Shown: positions 29,157-39,458 of the stretch, piece by piece | Layout of the letters: every line of letters begins with the position of its first letter | Position numbering within the stretch: the first letter of the stretch is position 1 | Made by a program: the position numbers and the translations under genes | DNA from: a virus | DNA: 64,000 bases | IMG/VR virus record: IMGVR_UViG_3300008111_000002 | Coordinates: 62,001-126,000 of that record | Strand: one strand, 5' to 3' | Notes under the pieces: generated by a model | What the model saw: the letters and a program-made list of their open reading frames with translations, nothing else | Told to the model about the DNA's origin: nothing | Database searches by the model: none

Positions 29157-32100
29157 TTATTGGCTCGTATTACTAATAACTGAGGTAGCAGCTAAATTTA
29201 ATTCTGCTGCGGTAATACCTGTTACAATTTCTATATCATCCACTGTTGCTGCATTGGTAAAAATTTCATCTTGGCGAGATTGTATTTCAAACAAGCTTCC
29301 AAACTCTTGACTTATTTGTCTTGGAACAATAACAAAATTACTAATATCAGGAGATACTGAGTTAATAACATAAGTTGCTAATTCACTAAAATAAAATTTA
29401 TCTCCAAAATCCCAACCGTCAACATTAAAAAATTCATTAATAGCGCCAATAATTCTAACCTTTAAATCATTATCGCTAATAGTTTTATTAGGATTTTTTA
29501 CAACCTTAAACTGAGCTCTAAACTGAGAATCTGCTTTTGCTCCAAACAATGGTTTGAATTGTACGGGATGATAGATTATTTCATCACTGACTGATTTAAT
29601 AGAGCTTAGTTTAGATCCAAACTGTGTTCTTAATTCATTACTGTTTGGTGCTACTGGTTTGGTCCCGTCATTTCTTAACCAATTTACATAGGCAATTTCA
29701 TAGTTTTTTGTTAATAGATAAACATCGATAATATTACTTACACTAGGATCAATTCTTCTGTCTACTCCTGCATTATGGATGTATTGAAACTTTACTGAGT
29801 TTCTTCCAATGTTTGCTCTATAAGAACTATCAAGTTCAAAAGTTTTACTGCCAGTGCTGGTTTGAATAACTCGTTTGACTACTTCTTCAGACTGATCATA
29901 AAAATATATTAGTTGTCCAACATCATAGGCATTAATATTTCCTATCTCATTAGCTGTTTTGTCCTTAACTAAAATATTTCCATCGTCGCTACTTTCTATG
30001 TATTTGTAAATTTCTGCACCATATTCGTCGATGGTTCTTTGAAAAAATAGATATTTTAAATCTTTATCCTCGCCAGCAACTATTTCAAATGCATCTGGAT
30101 TATCAATGATCCCGTCATCATCAGAATCAAAAAATCCCAATTTTATAGAACTAGTACTTTGATATCCATCATTAAATCTTACGCTGTCTCTGATTTCAAA
30201 AGATATATCCTGTTTTAAAGGTGTAATTTTCGTATAATTAGAATTAATTCCAAGTATTTTAATTTGATCTTTAATTACTGCTGCATTTTTTGAATCATAA
30301 ATTTTTTCTTGATTATCAAAATAAAATCTATTTTGTTCTAAACTTTCAAAAATATAATCAAGCTCTCTAATATGAATTGAATACTGAACTCCTGTATAAA
30401 CAAACGCAACTATCCAAGATCCATCAAGATTGGTCCCAGAAGTATCACCACTTTGTGCAGAACTAAAAAATGTACTGTTAATATTAAGATTTGAAGAAGT
30501 AATGATTCTCCATTTTCTATCTTCAATACTATATCTTAAACCAAAATTTTGAAGATTAAACATTAGATTGGTTATTTCGGTTTCCAGTGCTGCATCAAAA
30601 TCTGTAATAAACTTTGGTACAATTCTTGATATTACAGCATCAGTAGGAACAACTTCACTAAAAGTAATTGGTCCTAACCCGTTCGCTAGTACACCTCGAT
30701 CGGCATTTGTTCCGTCGCCTACTGTATTAACTACTTTAACCCATAGTCTGTCTGTTTGAAACGGATCATTAACATTTGCTGTAACTAAGACTCCATTTTT
30801 AAATGCTTTACCGATTGGAGCTACAAATTTTACCAAAGAACCTGCTTCAAAAAATCTCATGTTAGTGGAAGTATAATTTCCCACTTTAATTTTTGTTTGA
30901 TCGTTGACATTACGAAAATATCCGGTAGATAAGTCTCTATCTTTGGTTACTTGTAGCCAGTGTATATTATTATCTGTAAACACCACTCTATCAAATCTTG
31001 TTAGATAAAAATTATAAACACTTGTTGAAGAAATTTCTTTTTCGATTGTGTTTCTTAAAAAATTAACAATCTGCGGACGATTAGAAAATTTAAAAGATAA
31101 TGCTTTTTCTATTTCGTTTTTATAAATTAAACCATCATCTGCAAAAACATTTACAGTAGAATATTTTCCAGTAGCATCAATAATATCAAAATTACGACTA
31201 ATACCGCTAGTAGTTCTGTTAACTGCTTTGACTTTTAAAATTTCTTGGGAAGCATCTAATGGAGCTAGATTATAATCTTCCGCAGTAATCATTCGATTTT
31301 GTGTATAATAAACTGCAGGTGCTTTTGATCTAATACTTTCGATATCTTCCGATGAGGAAGAATTTGATACCGTATATTTTAATCCTAATGATAGAGACAA
31401 TGTATTAGAAACACCCCTCTTATTAACATAAGGGATTTCAATACTAATTCCTCTCATTTCGCTTGGGCTTATAGAATAATTTAAACCGTTAGAAACTCTG
31501 TAATAAACTCTAAAACTTCCCTGCGGCAAATTTCCGTAAATACCATCACTAAACTGCAAATCAATTTTATCATCTGCCTTAGTTATTACACTATAGATAT
31601 TTCTAATATTTTTACTAACACTATTATAAAGAATATTGTTTCCAGATAAATTTGACACCTGAGTCCATTGTTCTCCTTGTGTGCCGTTTGCACCTAAAGA
31701 AAACAACCAAACATCGTCATTATTAATGTTTGCATTTTCTACAGACACTTTTTCATTTGTAGTTGGTTGAGGAATTGCAAAATCTGCTAACTCCATACTG
31801 CCTTGTTTAAACAACAGATAAAATCCTGTATTAGAGCTTGATGCTCCTTTACCGTCTGTTTTAAAAATAAATCCTAGTTGGGATCCGGGTGTCGGCGCTT
31901 CTTCTTTAATGATATTTTTTTCTGAATCAATTAGTGTACTTACTAATTCAAAAACTGTAGTTCTTGCAGCGGCTGTTTTAGTAAAAGAAAAAATTGGAAC
32001 ATCTAAAGAAAATGTATTGAACACATATTGCTGAGTCTTAATTCCATCAATAGTTGCTTCGCCTTGGCTTTTTCCAAATTCAGTGTTTGGAGTCATTGCA

Positions 32101-32585
32101 GAATTTAATATTAAAATAAATTGCTCATACCAATTAGAGTTTGTAGGATCGTTCCATACAATAGTTTGTTGTGCTAGATTCTTTCCATTACTGTCTATTA
32201 TGGGTTCTGTTGTGGTTATAGTATCAAACTTTAATAACCCTGAGGCTGCTATATTTCTTTTGGCATTATAAGAAAGCATTTTTGCTAATCTTAATACACT
32301 CTCTTTTCTATCTGCAAGATCAATGAAATTTTCTCTAGATGCAAGATCAATACGGAATGCTAGACTTTGACCTAAAAATGCAATAACATCAATAAGTGCA
32401 AGATATTCACTGCTTTCAATATAATCATTAAAGTCTTCTGGATAGTTTTCACGCAGATAGGTGATCATTACTCTGCGAAGATTTTCAAAGTCGTAGGATT
32501 TGAAATCAGCATTCTTAAATGTCTGATAAATTTTTGTCCAATCTTCAGCTAAAATTAAATTATTTTGTCTTGCAGTTGTAGTCAT
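29157..32585 (-). CDS. 6: baseplate wedge protein gp6
   Basis: A 1142-residue protein, longer than T4 gp6 (about 660). The N-terminal block, residues 25-110, is the conserved gp6 start: YDFENLRRVMITYLREN, then DFNDYIESSEYLALIDVIAFLGQ, then NFIDLADRKESVLRLAKML. In T4, gp6 forms the ring that joins the six wedges around the hub. It lies between gp25 and the giant protein as in the T4 order 25-6-7. The central and C-terminal parts carry extra beta-rich material. AGGGACAG precedes the ATG. The gp6 call is secure; the role of the extra length is unknown. Confidence 0.9.
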   Translation of the reverse strand: MTTTARQNNLILAEDWTKIYQTFKNADFKSYDFENLRRVMITYLRENYPEDFNDYIESSEYLALIDVIAFLGQSLAFRIDLASRENFIDLADRKESVLRLAKMLSYNAKRNIAASGLLKFDTITTTEPIIDSNGKNLAQQTIVWNDPTNSNWYEQFILILNSAMTPNTEFGKSQGEATIDGIKTQQYVFNTFSLDVPIFSFTKTAAARTTVFELVSTLIDSEKNIIKEEAPTPGSQLGFIFKTDGKGASSSNTGFYLLFKQGSMELADFAIPQPTTNEKVSVENANINNDDVWLFSLGANGTQGEQWTQVSNLSGNNILYNSVSKNIRNIYSVITKADDKIDLQFSDGIYGNLPQGSFRVYYRVSNGLNYSISPSEMRGISIEIPYVNKRGVSNTLSLSLGLKYTVSNSSSSEDIESIRSKAPAVYYTQNRMITAEDYNLAPLDASQEILKVKAVNRTTSGISRNFDIIDATGKYSTVNVFADDGLIYKNEIEKALSFKFSNRPQIVNFLRNTIEKEISSTSVYNFYLTRFDRVVFTDNNIHWLQVTKDRDLSTGYFRNVNDQTKIKVGNYTSTNMRFFEAGSLVKFVAPIGKAFKNGVLVTANVNDPFQTDRLWVKVVNTVGDGTNADRGVLANGLGPITFSEVVPTDAVISRIVPKFITDFDAALETEITNLMFNLQNFGLRYSIEDRKWRIITSSNLNINSTFFSSAQSGDTSGTNLDGSWIVAFVYTGVQYSIHIRELDYIFESLEQNRFYFDNQEKIYDSKNAAVIKDQIKILGINSNYTKITPLKQDISFEIRDSVRFNDGYQSTSSIKLGFFDSDDDGIIDNPDAFEIVAGEDKDLKYLFFQRTIDEYGAEIYKYIESSDDGNILVKDKTANEIGNINAYDVGQLIYFYDQSEEVVKRVIQTSTGSKTFELDSSYRANIGRNSVKFQYIHNAGVDRRIDPSVSNIIDVYLLTKNYEIAYVNWLRNDGTKPVAPNSNELRTQFGSKLSSIKSVSDEIIYHPVQFKPLFGAKADSQFRAQFKVVKNPNKTISDNDLKVRIIGAINEFFNVDGWDFGDKFYFSELATYVINSVSPDISNFVIVPRQISQEFGSLFEIQSRQDEIFTNAATVDDIEIVTGITAAELNLAATSVISNTSQ

Positions 32586-32632
32586 TTTACTGTCCCTATC
32601 ACATATTTACCCAATAAAATTAAGTGCTATTA

Positions 32633-33073
32633 TTATCTAATAATATTATTTTCTTTATCAAAATTAAAAGTCATGCGTTCGTTAACATTAAAAGGCATAT
32701 AAACACAGTCTACTTCTATTCTCATTCCTTGATCTGTAGTGTCTATAGTAACTTTAGTAATTGTAATCCTTGGATCATAATTTACAATGTCTTCAACGTC
32801 TTTAGTTATTAATCTTTTATTTTCTTCAGTCATTGGTTCAAAAATCATATCCCATATAATTGTACCAAAATCAGGTTTTTCTAGTTTTTCACCTTTTCTA
32901 ATATGAAAGTGATTTATTAAATCTTGCTTGACAAGATCTATATCGTATAATTTAAATTTCTTTTTAGTTTGCTGACTACTAAATCCTTTATAGGTAAAGA
33001 AACTAGAATTGTTATCTCCGGTCGAAGCTTTGTTAATTGCAACGGTTTTTTGGTTATATAATTTGCTAGCCAT
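32633..33073 (-). CDS. 25: baseplate wedge protein gp25
   Basis: A 146-residue protein, close to T4 gp25 (132). It contains the GPW/gp25 fold (PF04965): LYDIDLVKQDLINHF, then the conserved FGTIIWDMIFEPMTEEN and a late NYDPRITI strand. In T4 gp25 sits at the junction of wedge, hub and sheath and is shared with type VI secretion baseplates. It lies between gp5 and gp6. The ATG is 2 bases after the gp5 stop, with AGGGAC further upstream. Confidence 0.92.
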   Translation of the reverse strand: MASKLYNQKTVAINKASTGDNNSSFFTYKGFSSQQTKKKFKLYDIDLVKQDLINHFHIRKGEKLEKPDFGTIIWDMIFEPMTEENKRLITKDVEDIVNYDPRITITKVTIDTTDQGMRIEVDCVYMPFNVNERMTFNFDKENNIIR

Positions 33074-33075
33074 AG

Positions 33076-34725
33076 TTAATCAAAGTCCCTATCGGTGTTT
33101 TCTTTGGTCCAAATTGTTGGAGCAAAATTTTCGTGTCCTAGCCAAGGTTCGTGCATGGGAACTCTACGCATAATGCTTGACAACGTTTTCGTATCTTGAT
33201 ATTTCTTTTCCCATCCAAGATTAGTATCGTTGATAAAATTCTCTCGTTTATTCAACGGTTGGGCTACTGTAGCTTCTGTAGCTTCTTTGGCTTTTGGACC
33301 ATTCATATCGATTCGTGCCGCTTGTTCTGTATAATTTTTACCAGACTTTACGTCAGTATTTCCTACGGTAGTAATCTTTGTATCTTTACCAACTTTTAAA
33401 TCGTAACCGCCTTGAACAGTAATTTTTTTGTCTTGAAGAACAACTTCATCACTATTACCATTTACTAATATTGTTCCATTTTTTCCAACTAATAAATTAT
33501 AATTTCCTGCAGCTTCAAGATGAATTCTTCCAGACTCACGCTTAGCCTCATCTCTAACAACACCATCACTGCCTGTTGTTGGAGTTCCATATAAATTTTT
33601 AGCACTTTTATATTGACCTGTAGCGGCCATATTAATATTTCTACCTGCTTCTAAATTAATGTCTCTATCGGCACGGATGTTTAAATCGTTATGTGTATGG
33701 ATGCTTATACTGTCATCTGCAAAAATATCAATTTTTCCATTGCTGGTTAATTCTATCCAGGTTGTGCCTTTGGCATTGCCAATATAAATTAAATCTTCGC
33801 TGTTGTGAAATAATAACTGATGACCTGTTCTAGTTCGTATTCTAAAGTACTCGCTGTAAGGAATATTATCTTGACCCTTTTCACCGTTTAGAGTATCGGC
33901 ATATTCTACTCCACCCTTGTCTGCCGAAGTTTTTCTAACATATTGATCATCTCCGTCGTCCATTACCAGCTGTGTACCACCTAATCTACTTACCGGAATT
34001 GGTTTAGGAGAATCGCCTATCTTTACTTTTTTACCTTTTTGATCTAAGGGACCAGGAGTTGAAATTCCAAATACCATATTTGGAAGATTGCGCCTAGCAG
34101 TTGATGGTGACGTTCCTCGACAATCATCTTCTAATAATCCCTGTTGTAAAAATCTATCCGCAATTGGATGGACTGGTTTGGGAATTTTTTCAACCTTAGT
34201 GGAATTTTTTAAATCATTTGCAATTCTATTAATTTCTGCTACAGGTAGCGGCATTTCTGTAGAATATCTTTTTTTATCTGCCGCATTAATATCTAATTCT
34301 AAACTACCGCCAATAGCTGGTATCATATGATTGGCAAATTTATCTGGTACACATGCCACCCAAAATCCATCATCTGGCTCGCCGTTGGCAAACATACATA
34401 GAACTGTTACGCCTACATCAGGAGGAACAAACCACATTCCGTAACTTTTTTGTGTATCATCAAATCCAGTTTGTGCATTTGTTTTAGCAGCAGTGTTTTG
34501 ACCTTGAAAATTAAAATCGGTTGATCCATAAAATGGTGTTGCACATTTGACAGAATATTGCTGTTTAACGTCAAATTTATCATTACCCTGCTCTCTTAAT
34601 AGACAAACACGCAATGTCCCCATATATGAAGGATCAACATGGCCTACTACAATAGCCTTGTATATTCCTGTTCCCATATTTCTACGAGAAGTATTTTCAG
34701 ACGATTCCCATATATCCTGACTCAT
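33076..34725 (-). CDS. 5: baseplate hub and spike protein, gp5-like
   Basis: A 549-residue protein. The N-terminus, residues about 20-150, fits an OB-fold like T4 gp5 (GIYKAIVVGHVDPSYMGTL, then WFVPPDVGVTVLCMFANGEP). Residues about 325-500 are beta-helix repeats (GKIDIFADDSISIHTHNDL, ADRDINLEAGRNINM, and similar), the spike needle. The T4 protein has a lysozyme domain between these; here the middle stretch (about 160-300) shows no lysozyme catalytic motif I can recognise. The protein would still puncture the outer membrane but may not cut peptidoglycan. It overlaps the next upstream gene by 4 bases (ATGA). Confidence 0.8.
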   Translation of the reverse strand: MSQDIWESSENTSRRNMGTGIYKAIVVGHVDPSYMGTLRVCLLREQGNDKFDVKQQYSVKCATPFYGSTDFNFQGQNTAAKTNAQTGFDDTQKSYGMWFVPPDVGVTVLCMFANGEPDDGFWVACVPDKFANHMIPAIGGSLELDINAADKKRYSTEMPLPVAEINRIANDLKNSTKVEKIPKPVHPIADRFLQQGLLEDDCRGTSPSTARRNLPNMVFGISTPGPLDQKGKKVKIGDSPKPIPVSRLGGTQLVMDDGDDQYVRKTSADKGGVEYADTLNGEKGQDNIPYSEYFRIRTRTGHQLLFHNSEDLIYIGNAKGTTWIELTSNGKIDIFADDSISIHTHNDLNIRADRDINLEAGRNINMAATGQYKSAKNLYGTPTTGSDGVVRDEAKRESGRIHLEAAGNYNLLVGKNGTILVNGNSDEVVLQDKKITVQGGYDLKVGKDTKITTVGNTDVKSGKNYTEQAARIDMNGPKAKEATEATVAQPLNKRENFINDTNLGWEKKYQDTKTLSSIMRRVPMHEPWLGHENFAPTIWTKENTDRDFD

Positions 34726-37079
34726 GCTTCGTCTCCATCTGTATTTGCAAAACCGGCATCTGATCGAAGATCTGGGTCTGGCTCTACTGTTACTCCATCA
34801 AATGTAACTACACCCGATTCTTGAACTTGTAGAGCCGACGAAAGATCTATTTTTGGTTGTGTTTCTATATTGTAATCTGTTGCTTGACCTGGCATTCTAT
34901 TCATCTTTAATAATTGAGTAAATTTTCCGTCGTTAAATTTGCTTTCGCAACTTAAAATTTTGTATATTCCGCTAAACCCACTAATTTTTCCTTCATTAGG
35001 AAAACCGTACAATCCCTTTCCTTCTAACACATCCGACGGAGTTCTAAAAGTAACATAGATATAAACATCACTACCTTCATAAGTAGGAGTTCCGTCTATG
35101 GTTACGGCATCATCAAATTTTGGAGCTATATAATTACCTATTCCGCTATCAATCAACCAAAAAGTATCTCCTAGCAGTTCAATATTACAGACAATCATAT
35201 CTCCACTGTTTAAGAAACTGCGTTGAAACGCTTCAGCAACTTTTTTCTCCGGACTCGAGTCACTACTACCTCCGGAATATTGCTTCCATAATAATGCAGG
35301 GTCATTTTTAATTGGAGCAACTCCAGATTTAGCTGTGATTGTTTCTACCCCAGCTTTTGGTTGTGTTACATATTTTGTAACTACTTTAGCAGCCGACGAT
35401 TGCGATCCTCGATTCTCAACTGCACCTGTCTTATCCGGTGGGGAGGGATTAGCACCTGAAAAGAACGCAGTATTAAACTGCATATCAAATTTTATTATAT
35501 TACTATTCTGACCAGTGTATATATAATCATATCTTTTGGCAATTTTCTTTTCTAATCCCGGATATCCGCCAACAGCAGAAGTTGGATTCATAAAGAAAGA
35601 ATAATGTACCCGATAAGGTACAATTCTATAAATTATTTTTTTAGCAAAATCTTTTGCCACAGTATCAAAATCAAGTAATTGAATTTGTACATCAATTTTA
35701 AACCAAGCAATCGTTCCGTCGGCTTCAGAGATTTTTTTAAACGTTTCTTGACCAAATTTACTACTAATAATGATTTGTGTTATAATATGAGTGATTGTTT
35801 GACCTTGCGTAAATTTAAATTCTCTCTTAGTTGCACTCATTTCAACTTTTGATTTATCTAATTTACCAGTATCAGGATTATATGATGATGATTCTCTTTG
35901 CATAGGGTATGTACCACCCGAGGCAGCATTGAATCCCATATCGCTGTTTCCAATTTCATTATTACCAAAATTTGTTGTAGCAGAAGGTGGAGAAATAACT
36001 TTTACCGGAATGTATTCAAATGGTGTAACAGTGGCTCCTCCGCTAACATCTGGCGTTTCAGCATCTAACCCAAAAGAATCATTTCCATCCTTGGGAAATA
36101 TAAAGACATATTGATTTTCTTTAGTTTGATGGTTACCATTTTTTACATTATTTTTTTGTTCTTCATTTAAAACTGCTGATAAAGATTGTTCGCCCGTAGC
36201 TAACAATTCTAATACACTTGAGCCAACTAGAGTAATATCCTTATAAATGGTATTAGTAACTTTACCCATCGCCTGATGATTAAAAGGTATTGCTTCAACT
36301 TTGTAAGAACTTCCTGATTCTGTTACATCAAATTTTACTGATAATAATTTACAGGTAAAATATTTTGATACTTTTAATTTTACCGGAGTACCGTCATCCT
36401 TATATCCTTGGAAGTCTAATTTTAAAAGGTAAGGTGTGTTGTCTAAGTAACTAGCATACCCTGCTTTTAATGCTGCATTTTGAAGACTTTGTAAAAATAA
36501 TCCCATCGAATAAGGTTCGTAAATGTCAAACGTAAATTTTATAGCGTTAGAATTTCCTGTTTTTTGATTGGGAGCAATAACTGATGTCATAACAAAGTTA
36601 TTAACAAAATATTCGGGAGCCCCGTATTCTGTTCCTACTCTATATTGATCATACCTACCAGCAGACGCAAATATTATACCAGACTGAATTACGTTGCCAA
36701 CTGGATCTACATATGCATCGCCGGCAAATGCTGCACCCGATCCTCTGTAGGAACGAGGATTGTTAAATTGTTTAGGAGTTAAAACTGCCAATGTCCATAA
36801 TGGCGAATAAGATGCAAAGCTATCTAATGGATTAGAAATTAATTCTGATTTATATGAGGGGCTATATGTAAAAACGCTATCGTTACTGCCACTACCGCTG
36901 GCATTAGAAGCGTTATTTGTATTAGCAGAAGACGGTGCCGCTGAAACTGATCCATCAGTATTTTGACCCACCTTTGTTGTAGCACTAGCCGGACGCTCAT
37001 TGGTAGTTTGAAATGCTGAACCTTTTTGTACCTTTGAAGCAGGTGCAGTTACCTTTGGACTATAAACGCTTAATGGCAT
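34722..37079 (-). CDS. virion structural protein, probable baseplate hub component
   Basis: A 785-residue protein with a low-complexity N-terminus (about 1-70, Ser/Ala/Asn-rich) and a folded remainder with many beta segments (SPLWTLAVLTPKQFNNPRS, VEAIPFNHQAMGKVTN). It lies between gp5 and gp53 and overlaps gp5 by 4 bases. T4 gp27, the hub partner of gp5, might be replaced by this protein, but I see no motif that proves it. It is larger than gp27 (391). AGGAG precedes the ATG. The assignment rests on position. Confidence 0.55.
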   Translation of the reverse strand: MPLSVYSPKVTAPASKVQKGSAFQTTNERPASATTKVGQNTDGSVSAAPSSANTNNASNASGSGSNDSVFTYSPSYKSELISNPLDSFASYSPLWTLAVLTPKQFNNPRSYRGSGAAFAGDAYVDPVGNVIQSGIIFASAGRYDQYRVGTEYGAPEYFVNNFVMTSVIAPNQKTGNSNAIKFTFDIYEPYSMGLFLQSLQNAALKAGYASYLDNTPYLLKLDFQGYKDDGTPVKLKVSKYFTCKLLSVKFDVTESGSSYKVEAIPFNHQAMGKVTNTIYKDITLVGSSVLELLATGEQSLSAVLNEEQKNNVKNGNHQTKENQYVFIFPKDGNDSFGLDAETPDVSGGATVTPFEYIPVKVISPPSATTNFGNNEIGNSDMGFNAASGGTYPMQRESSSYNPDTGKLDKSKVEMSATKREFKFTQGQTITHIITQIIISSKFGQETFKKISEADGTIAWFKIDVQIQLLDFDTVAKDFAKKIIYRIVPYRVHYSFFMNPTSAVGGYPGLEKKIAKRYDYIYTGQNSNIIKFDMQFNTAFFSGANPSPPDKTGAVENRGSQSSAAKVVTKYVTQPKAGVETITAKSGVAPIKNDPALLWKQYSGGSSDSSPEKKVAEAFQRSFLNSGDMIVCNIELLGDTFWLIDSGIGNYIAPKFDDAVTIDGTPTYEGSDVYIYVTFRTPSDVLEGKGLYGFPNEGKISGFSGIYKILSCESKFNDGKFTQLLKMNRMPGQATDYNIETQPKIDLSSALQVQESGVVTFDGVTVEPDPDLRSDAGFANTDGDEA

Positions 37080-37080
37080 C

Positions 37081-37380
37081 TTATACTCCTAAAAATGTAG
37101 AAAGATTAGATTTTTTAGGTAGATAAATTTGTGTTCCGGGTAAAAAATCAAATATAGGATCTTTTAAAATATTCATGTTTCGTTGTGTAAATACCCACCA
37201 CAGTTTACTATCATAGTATAAATCATAAGCTAAAAGATCTGGTCTATATTTGTACTGATTTTCAATAATGTATAAAAAATCATCTGGTTCAGATGGCACT
37301 GGTCTAATTCTTAAAGTTTCAAGATAAAGATTATTTTGTGTAGTTAAGGACCACGGACTATTATTATTGTAAATTGCCAT
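37081..37380 (-). CDS. 53: baseplate wedge protein gp53-like
   Basis: A 99-residue protein, about half of T4 gp53 (196). The segment NQYKYRPDLLAYDLYYDSK with the following LWWVFTQRN and DPIFDFLPGTQIYLP is the gp53 core and resembles LysM-like tail proteins of other phages. In T4 gp53 clamps wedges during baseplate assembly. Its place next to gp48 and the hub genes fits. AGGAT precedes the ATG and only 1 base separates it from the gp48-like stop. The T4 N-terminal extension is missing. Confidence 0.75.
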   Translation of the reverse strand: MAIYNNNSPWSLTTQNNLYLETLRIRPVPSEPDDFLYIIENQYKYRPDLLAYDLYYDSKLWWVFTQRNMNILKDPIFDFLPGTQIYLPKKSNLSTFLGV

Positions 37381-37381
37381 A

Positions 37382-38494
37382 TTATATTAATCCTACCTCT
37401 TTTCCTGCTGCAAAGTTTTGTAAACTAAACTTACGTAAACGTTCTCTGTTGTATACTGGCATTAGCGTTACAGTTAATGACGAAAGAACTGGCACCCATG
37501 TGCTTGTGCCGCCACGAAGTACTTCGATATAATTTACATCGTCTTTTAATTCTATTTGAAAGGATTTAACTACTACTGGTATATTGTTTAATAACTGAGG
37601 ACCGTATCCAGAAAGTGTACACACAATTGGAGGGTTACCAGCAAACGCTCCTTCACCATAAAACATTTTTGTTGCAGATCTTAAAAACATAGTAGCTTCT
37701 AAATAATATTCGCCATCTGTAGAAGTCTCTGCTGGAAAATCTCCGCTGATAGTTATATCATCTACTTGACTATTTTTATATGCTTGAAATGGAAAATTAC
37801 TGTGAACCGGATCAATTGATGAATAATTTGCCTTACTGGAAATATTCATATTTGGTGTAAAAGGGAATACCAATCCCCTAGTTAATCCTAATCTTGGAAA
37901 CGTACCGGCACCAAATAAAGTATCAAAATCACAATTAAGACGAACACGCCAGTCGCCCTCTAATGCCGGTGTTAGATTAATTCTTGCTGTTTGTTCAAAA
38001 AGTTCAGCACCACTAGGTAAGTTTTTTCCTCTGCCTCGACTTAAAATATTATTAAGTACGCCGGCGGCAGCAGATATTTGACCAGCGGCAGCAAGTATGC
38101 CAGAGCCAACTCCTCCTGAGCTAGCTTCTCCGCCAGTCAGAGCATTAATAACCCCTGCAGTATCCGATGCTGCGTTTGATATTACACCAGCAGCCGACCC
38201 GGCAAGACCTAACGCACCTCTAAAACCACCAACAATAGTCGATACACTACCATTAGTTCCATTAGTAGAACTAGCACCACCCAAGGACCTTTGAGAGTTA
38301 TTAGCTGCGCCGGCTGTAGTTGACCATGCTACGCCTGCTCCTCCGCTAGCTCTAGATACTTTATTATCTAAATCAGACTTAGAAGTACCAGCACCACCAA
38401 ATCCTAAAAATCCACTAACAGCATTAGTAGCTTTACTTGCGGCAGCAGATGCATCATTTAAAAATTTTGTAACTGGGTTAACTGATAGTGACAT
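37382..38494 (-). CDS. 48: baseplate tail-tube cap protein, gp48-like
   Basis: A 370-residue protein, near T4 gp48 (364). The first 160 residues are Gly/Ala/Ser-rich, and the conserved domain is C-terminal: GLVFPFTPNMNISSKANYS, then FPAETSTDGEYYLEATMFLRS, then NPPIVCTLSGYG and NIPVVVKSFQIEL. In T4 gp48 and gp54 cap the baseplate hub and start tube polymerisation. It is the first gene of the baseplate operon, after the AATAAATA core at 38521-38528, with AGAGGAAAG as ribosome binding site. gp54 itself is not seen here. Confidence 0.78.
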   Translation of the reverse strand: MSLSVNPVTKFLNDASAAASKATNAVSGFLGFGGAGTSKSDLDNKVSRASGGAGVAWSTTAGAANNSQRSLGGASSTNGTNGSVSTIVGGFRGALGLAGSAAGVISNAASDTAGVINALTGGEASSGGVGSGILAAAGQISAAAGVLNNILSRGRGKNLPSGAELFEQTARINLTPALEGDWRVRLNCDFDTLFGAGTFPRLGLTRGLVFPFTPNMNISSKANYSSIDPVHSNFPFQAYKNSQVDDITISGDFPAETSTDGEYYLEATMFLRSATKMFYGEGAFAGNPPIVCTLSGYGPQLLNNIPVVVKSFQIELKDDVNYIEVLRGGTSTWVPVLSSLTVTLMPVYNRERLRKFSLQNFAAGKEVGLI

Positions 38495-38520
38495 TTTGGT
38501 GATCTTTCCTCTGTTTACTC

Positions 38521-38528
38521 TATTTATT
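38521..38528 (-). promoter_or_regulatory. late promoter core AATAAATA (baseplate operon)
   Basis: Reads AATAAATA on the minus strand, 27 bases before the gp48-like ATG, followed by AGAGGAAAG. It would drive the baseplate operon from gp48 to the giant protein. It lies in the 80-base divergent gap next to gp55. Confidence 0.55.
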
Positions 38529-38575
38529 ATTATAAAAATGTGCTATTATTATAAGTAGTAGAGGACTGATTATTG

Positions 38576-39427
38576 ATGAACACAACAATACCAAAAATAA
38601 AATATCTAACAAATAAAGATTTATTAAGAGAAATACACCTAAGCAAAAACACTTACTGCACATTTACAGATCCAACTTATTCAGAATATGATATGATTGT
38701 TACGGATCTTAGTAAAATTAACATTCGAACCATTGCAGAAGCCAAACGTAACAAAGCAGCTAAATTATCTAAGCAAGCACACGAAAGAGCTCAACTTACT
38801 GATAAAAAAGCATCGGCTAGAGATCATGAAATTGACTATAAAAAAGTAGCCAAATCTGATGTTGTGTTTAGGGTCATGACATTCGATCATGTTCCGCTTG
38901 CTCCTGGTCGTAAAAAGACTGTTAAGTCTAGAGCTGACAGTCACGAAAAAGTAAACTTTCCTCCTTTTCAACATTGGAAGTTTGATGAAAATGACAATCT
39001 AATTTGTGTGGGTAAAAGCCATTGGAAGGGCGATGTACAACTAGGCGAATTTAATAAAGAACACGGACAAATGACTAACAATCTGGCTCGTATGTTTATT
39101 AAATTGTGCGAACGATACGCTACCAGAGGTAACGTTAGAGGTTACACATACAACGACGAAATGCGGGGACAAGCTATTCTGCAACTAACACAGATAGGTT
39201 TACAATTTGATGAATCTAAATCTAATAATCCTTTTGCTTATTATACTGCTGCTGTCACTAACTCATTCGTGCGCATCATTAACATCGAAAAACGTAATCA
39301 AAATATTAGAGACGACATACTAGAAATGAATGGTATGAATCCTAGCTGGACCAGACAAAACAGTAGCGGTAACAATTACAGCGGCCCTGTAACAGACGGT
39401 AGTGGTGGCGGTGGCGATTGGGATTGA
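38576..39427 (+). CDS. 55: late-transcription sigma factor gp55
   Basis: I place the start at ATG 38576 (283 residues); an in-frame TTG sits one codon earlier. The C-terminal half carries the gp55 core: RGNVRGYTYNDEMRGQAIL, then FDESKSNNPFAYYTAAV and RIINIEKRNQNI. This is the sigma region-2-like domain that binds core RNA polymerase and late promoters. T4 gp55 is 185 residues, so about 100 N-terminal residues are extra, including a basic stretch (EAKRNKAAKLSKQAHERA) and GRKKTVKSRADSH. gp55, gp47 and gp46 follow each other as in T4. GAGG lies 12 bases upstream. Confidence 0.92.
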   Translation: MNTTIPKIKYLTNKDLLREIHLSKNTYCTFTDPTYSEYDMIVTDLSKINIRTIAEAKRNKAAKLSKQAHERAQLTDKKASARDHEIDYKKVAKSDVVFRVMTFDHVPLAPGRKKTVKSRADSHEKVNFPPFQHWKFDENDNLICVGKSHWKGDVQLGEFNKEHGQMTNNLARMFIKLCERYATRGNVRGYTYNDEMRGQAILQLTQIGLQFDESKSNNPFAYYTAAVTNSFVRIINIEKRNQNIRDDILEMNGMNPSWTRQNSSGNNYSGPVTDGSGGGGDWD

Positions 39428-39458
39428 TTTTTAAATCCTGTTGTTATAAAATACATCT

